A DNA stretch of 64,000 bases from Meandrina meandrites (Eukaryota > Cnidaria > Anthozoa > Scleractinia > Meandrinidae), in contig OY855912.1 in NCBI GenBank assembly GCA_963693305.1, positions 5,592,501 through 5,656,500 of the forward strand, given 5' to 3'. Made by a program: the position numbers and the translations under genes. The notes under the pieces were generated by a model that was not told the DNA's origin, searched no databases, and was given only the letters and a program-made list of their open reading frames with translations. Positions 60,501-64,000 of this stretch are shown here, piece by piece. The first letter of the stretch is position 1. Each line of letters begins with the position of its first letter.

Positions 60501-60540
60501 AATTGACCCTGAAAAGCCCCAATGGGGAGTGGTCAATTAA
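60501..60540 (+). repeat. SINE 3' fragment
   Basis: ATTGACCCTGAAAAGCCCCA then ATGGGGAGTGGTCAATTAA is the conserved 3' end of the cnidarian SINE seen at 17637. It folds as TTGACC/GGTCAA. Confidence 0.6.
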
Positions 60541-60727
60541 GATATACACTTTTTTTATACATAATTAACTACTCCTGCATGCCTGAACTTTTCTCAAAAT
60601 TGCTGTTGAGTTCAGTGAACATTGTCTTGCTCCTGAAGTCCATTCTTTAAATAACTAGGATAAAATAAGCTTCCATGCAGACTGACAATTTGTATGGAAA
60701 TAACCATACATGCTATTAAACTACCCT

Positions 60728-60978
60728 TGCATCAGGAGCGTGGTCAAAAGCGCGGTAAGCCTGGCGAAGCCTGGCCTGACCAGTCTTTCCGGGCTTTTTG
60801 CCGCGCTTGCCACAAAAGCGTGGCCTGGAAAAGCATGGTAACCGCGGCCAAGACCAGGCTTTTGCGGCTTCCTTGTCCGCAAAAGCCTGGCTTTCGTGGC
60901 TACACCCCTCTATACCAGGATTGCCAAGAGACCGCGGCCTGGAAAAGCACGGTAAGCGCGGCCAAGCCTGGTCTTTAA
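60728..60978. repeat. GC-rich palindromic AAGCCTGG repeat
   Basis: Copies of GCGCGGTAAGCCTGGCGAAG and CCGCGGCC(T/A)..GGAAAAGC recur directly (60745, 60822, 60940) and inverted (CCAGGCTTTTGCGG, 60863). Composition differs sharply from the AT-rich flanks. Confidence 0.65.
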
Positions 60979-61866
60979 AGTCTTATGCCTATTTTTTCCT
61001 TGGCTTTCCTGCCATGGAAAACTTGGTCACAAAACCCCATTACTCTTGGTCATGAAGAGCAAGCAAGAAATGCAGTTTATCTTATTTAATACGAAATCAA
61101 CAAGTTAGCTGATTTATCTGCTTTATCCTTTTAACATTATTTTCAGACCTTGAAAGCAATGTCAGAAAAATGAGAAAGACATAAATTTGCATATTGCCAA
61201 AATAGGTGTTAATTTATTGCTCAGTAAAATTGTTTTATGGAAGTAGACTGTCACATCAATAATGCCATGTAAAAGCAAAGAACATGTCCAGTTTTTTTTT
61301 TTTTTTTTTCACAAAAGTAATAAATTTAAGGTAATTATGAAAAATGGTTCTCTAGTCAGTGGCAACTGAAAAAAGACTTATGTTAACTTTTAGAGCTGCT
61401 AAAACCAGCTGGGATTGTCTGAGTCTGCTAAGTGTTTACTTAGCTTCATCTCTGTAAATGCGCTCTAATCCTGCATGGTCAATGCTTGTATTTTCAGTTC
61501 ACATTCTGGAATAACTGACTTGATTTCCAATTTATATATTTGCATCACCTTTATCCTGTTGAAAGATACAAATGTACATGTCAATTGTGTCCAAAAAACA
61601 ACATTATAATGTATGTCATCATCAGGGCTGCAAAGATATTTTTTTACTTCAAAGGACATATCTCCCACTAAGACACCATCTTGGTTGGACAAAACAAAAT
61701 TGTGGTTGGACAGATCATTGCCGTAAAATGATTTAAAATCCAAAAATTGTCCAGACTTCATGTCTGACCACACTTGGGATTTCATTGGACATTAACAAAT
61801 TTTGGTTGGCCAAAGTGCTATGAATGACTGTTATTTGCAGCTTTGCATAATGGTGTATTTTCTAGA

Positions 61867-62045
61867 TACAGTTGAATCCCGATAACTGAAACTTTCAAGG
61901 GAAATTAAAAATGGTTTGCATTATCGGAGGTTTGAGTCAGCAAGAGTAAAATTAGTAAGAAAATGACCTGAAGGGGAATCAAAAAAGGTTGAGTTAGCAG
62001 GAGGGGCGAGTTGTTGAGGGTTGGAGTTAACAGGATTCAACTGTA
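61867..62045. mobile_element. 179-bp MITE, TA target
   Basis: Ends TACAGTTGAATCCCGATAAC and (reverse complement) TACAGTTGAATCCTGTTAAC. The interior shows weak internal repeats of GAGTTAGCAGGAGGGGCGAG type. No protein. Confidence 0.75.
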
Positions 62046-64000
62046 CTGTTAAAATGCAATGATAAATTTTGACTATTAGGCTAACATTTTATGTTGTAAT
62101 TATACAATGTACTTGTAAATTACCACAGATCATTTCTAATCTGAGGGATGTGCAGCATAATAGGAACTTTGTGATCTACAACTGGTTTGTTAACATACAT
62201 TTTGGTACACACCTGTAAAAACTATTCTCTCTCTACAATGTTTGGTGCTCTGACAAAACATGTGTACTTTTTATTTCCAGTCAAGTAGAAAACTTTCTCC
62301 TGGATGTTTGCTACATTGGTCACCATAACTAAATTCCTTTAAAAGTATAATAATACACAATTATGTCAGATGCAATGATGAATAAAATCAGAATAAATGT
62401 AAAACATTTTGTACTCGGTGGTGTAGTGTTGTACCCTAGCTACTAGTGTACTTAAACTTCATTTTACAGATCGTTTGTTTAGTGTAGTGCCAGTTCTAAC
62501 ATAACATTTCACATGCACATTTTGCAGGATTTCAGTCTCGCTACTTAATTATTCTGCCAATTCCCTAAATGCGAAAAAAAATTCTGCTTTCTGGAAATAT
62601 TCCGAGGAATTCTTAGGATTTCTAGAAACCTCAAACACTAAAAGTAAAAAATGAGCATTATTCCGGAACAAAAGCATGTTTGCTTTGAAGATTACTAGCT
62701 GGATAACAAATTAAAGAATGTTATACTGAAGAGTCCATTTTGCATTCTCACCTGCAGTATTGTATGCACCGTAAATGAAGTAAGACTTTCAACCCTAGGC
62801 CTTCTTACTCTCCAAAACGTTGGCAGATAAACTGACCACCTGATATGTGTTTCATTCTCACCATTTATTTCTTTATAACCTCGACAATTTCACCAGAATG
62901 TGATCGCAAAGAACAGAAACCATCTTGCTTGTTCTTGCTTGATACTGATCGATCACTTTGCGACCGCGCCGCCATGATTATTGAGACCGCAGTTAAACTC
63001 TCCAGCGGAATTCCGTTGAGAAACCAATCATATTACGCAAATCATCCCACGTGACTATTAGCATGTTGTGTCGTTATTCATTCTTTTTGGCGCCGTTGTT
63101 TTGAATTCTGCTGCTGTTGATTGCACTAGTGTTGGTCGCTCGTTAGAATGTTTTGTATTCTAAACGATTCTAAACTGTCACAGTCAGTAAGTGTTTCGCC
63201 TACAGTAATTATAGAGAACAGATCGTGCTTTGATAAAGACGAATAGTGTACAAAAGTTTGCGATTCTTGGAGCTGATCAAACAACGCCATGACAGTCGAG
63301 GCCAGTCGTTAGCGGTGAGTACAACTTAAAGCTTATAATTATTTCTCAAATAAAACCAGAGGAACTTTCATGGATCTGGAGACTTGGCTTTTAAAGAAGC
63401 ATAACTCTCTTTGTTTGCACGAATTGCATTTTAACGTTGGATGTGTTTGGCGACATTCTTAACGGAATTACATGTATGTCACCAAATTCGACTGTGTGTG
63501 TGATGTCAATTACAACAGTTTCATTCTATTTCGTTGAGGAGTAATTTATATAACCGAATTCAAATTGACTCCAAGCAGCTAAAAGGCTTCATCAGGGTGT
63601 AAATTATTGGACTGTTGTGTAATGTAGATTTTTTAGTGTAAATTTCCCAGAGCAGACTTACATGTATTCCTTTAAGGGAGTGGGCTAAATTACAGAATAC
63701 AGGGCCACTTATTTGCATGTCATTGAATACGAATAGCATCTATTGTATTATGCCTCGTTCTATAAAAGAGTTCCGACACATGTAAATGAGGTGGACCAAA
63801 GTGGCCCTGAATTCTGTGGTTGCTCCGGGAAGTGTTATCCGGCATTTTCTTTTTGCCACTGATATCTTGCAATTTGCAAGCTGCCTGTTAACTGTTCATA
63901 TGACAGTAGGTTTCAAGTACTATTCAAAACTAATGTCTTACTAGTCAGACTTGAAAGTTGACCAGGCTACTGTAGTTGTTTCCTTTAATCTACTAAATAA
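62046..64000. other. unassigned right end
   Basis: No coding exon is supported. A possible untranslated first exon may end at TTAGCG|GTGAGTACAA (63316/63317): the only nearby ATG (63290) meets a stop after seven codons. The GC-richer, CpG-containing stretch 62940-63310 could be a promoter of a gene continuing past the window. Confidence 0.25.

Larger units (their letters stand above)
58480..61866. other. proposed intron or intergenic, repeat-rich
   Basis: Holds a TATGTGTATCCCCG(A/T)GATATCA motif at about 58530 and 58868 on both sides of a retroposon-like stretch that ends AATAAAGTTATTATTATTG (58831). It also holds an inverted copy of the GGGGGTCACTGTGCTCG repeat (59996), an ACATATATGTGACATAT tandem tract (about 60200-60385), a SINE 3' fragment (60501-60540), and a GC-rich CCTGGAAAAGC patch. 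No exon is supported. Confidence 0.45.

Overview
The window reads as nuclear DNA of a cnidarian, most likely a stony coral or a close relative. It has AT-rich introns with GT..AG junctions, dense invertebrate-type repeats (MULE, pogo-like, TTAA-target, Penelope, L1/Tx1-like LINE, tRNA-headed SINEs, many palindromic MITEs), and protein modules known from coral immune-type receptor families: a GT4 glycosyltransferase, a TRADD-like N-terminal domain and RNI-type leucine-rich repeats. Taxon assignment is inference from these families; no rRNA or mitochondrial marker is present. Only a small part of the window is coding.

Left block (1.4-20.5 kb): a plus-strand gene begins with a complete GT-B/GT4 glycosyltransferase exon (1483-2704). 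A TRADD-like domain exon (5337-5858), an acidic Glu/Thr-rich exon (6159-6296) and four short exons (7106, 9380, 11868, 20260) follow. Every junction can be read in phase 1 with open frames. The four short exons lie in copies of a tandemly duplicated intron-exon unit of about 1.9 kb. The array has been stretched by transposons: a 1.14-kb TTAA element at 9537, a 3.3-kb deleted MULE at 13111, and a four-level nest of elements at 17547-19558.

Middle block (20.5-48.3 kb): almost entirely mobile or repeated DNA. It holds two DNA elements 8 bp apart (23057-24335), a palindromic element with GGTTAGCC repeats (28.4-28.7 kb), and a decayed minus-strand L1/Tx1-like LINE (33.3-37.4 kb) whose centre is replaced by a 1-kb inverted-repeat element. 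A pair of 600-bp inverted blocks ending in TTAA (37587 and 43375) encloses a 60-bp minisatellite and a dead Penelope RT. AAT microsatellites, a SINE and a row of four palindromes (46.8-47.4 kb) follow.

Right block (48.3-64 kb): one large exon (48352-50066) carries 15 near-identical 30-residue LRRs and the stop codon. It also enters in phase 1, so it can be joined in frame to the left-hand exons as GT4 - TRADD-like - Ser-rich linkers - LRR (1312 codons before the stop with the splice sites given), with no NACHT domain seen. That joining crosses 27.9 kb and is a hypothesis. A second plus-strand gene starts at 57771 with a PA-clan/trypsin-like, apparently non-catalytic, domain exon that again ends in phase 1; its later exons are not identified. 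The rest to 64 kb is repeats and unassigned sequence.
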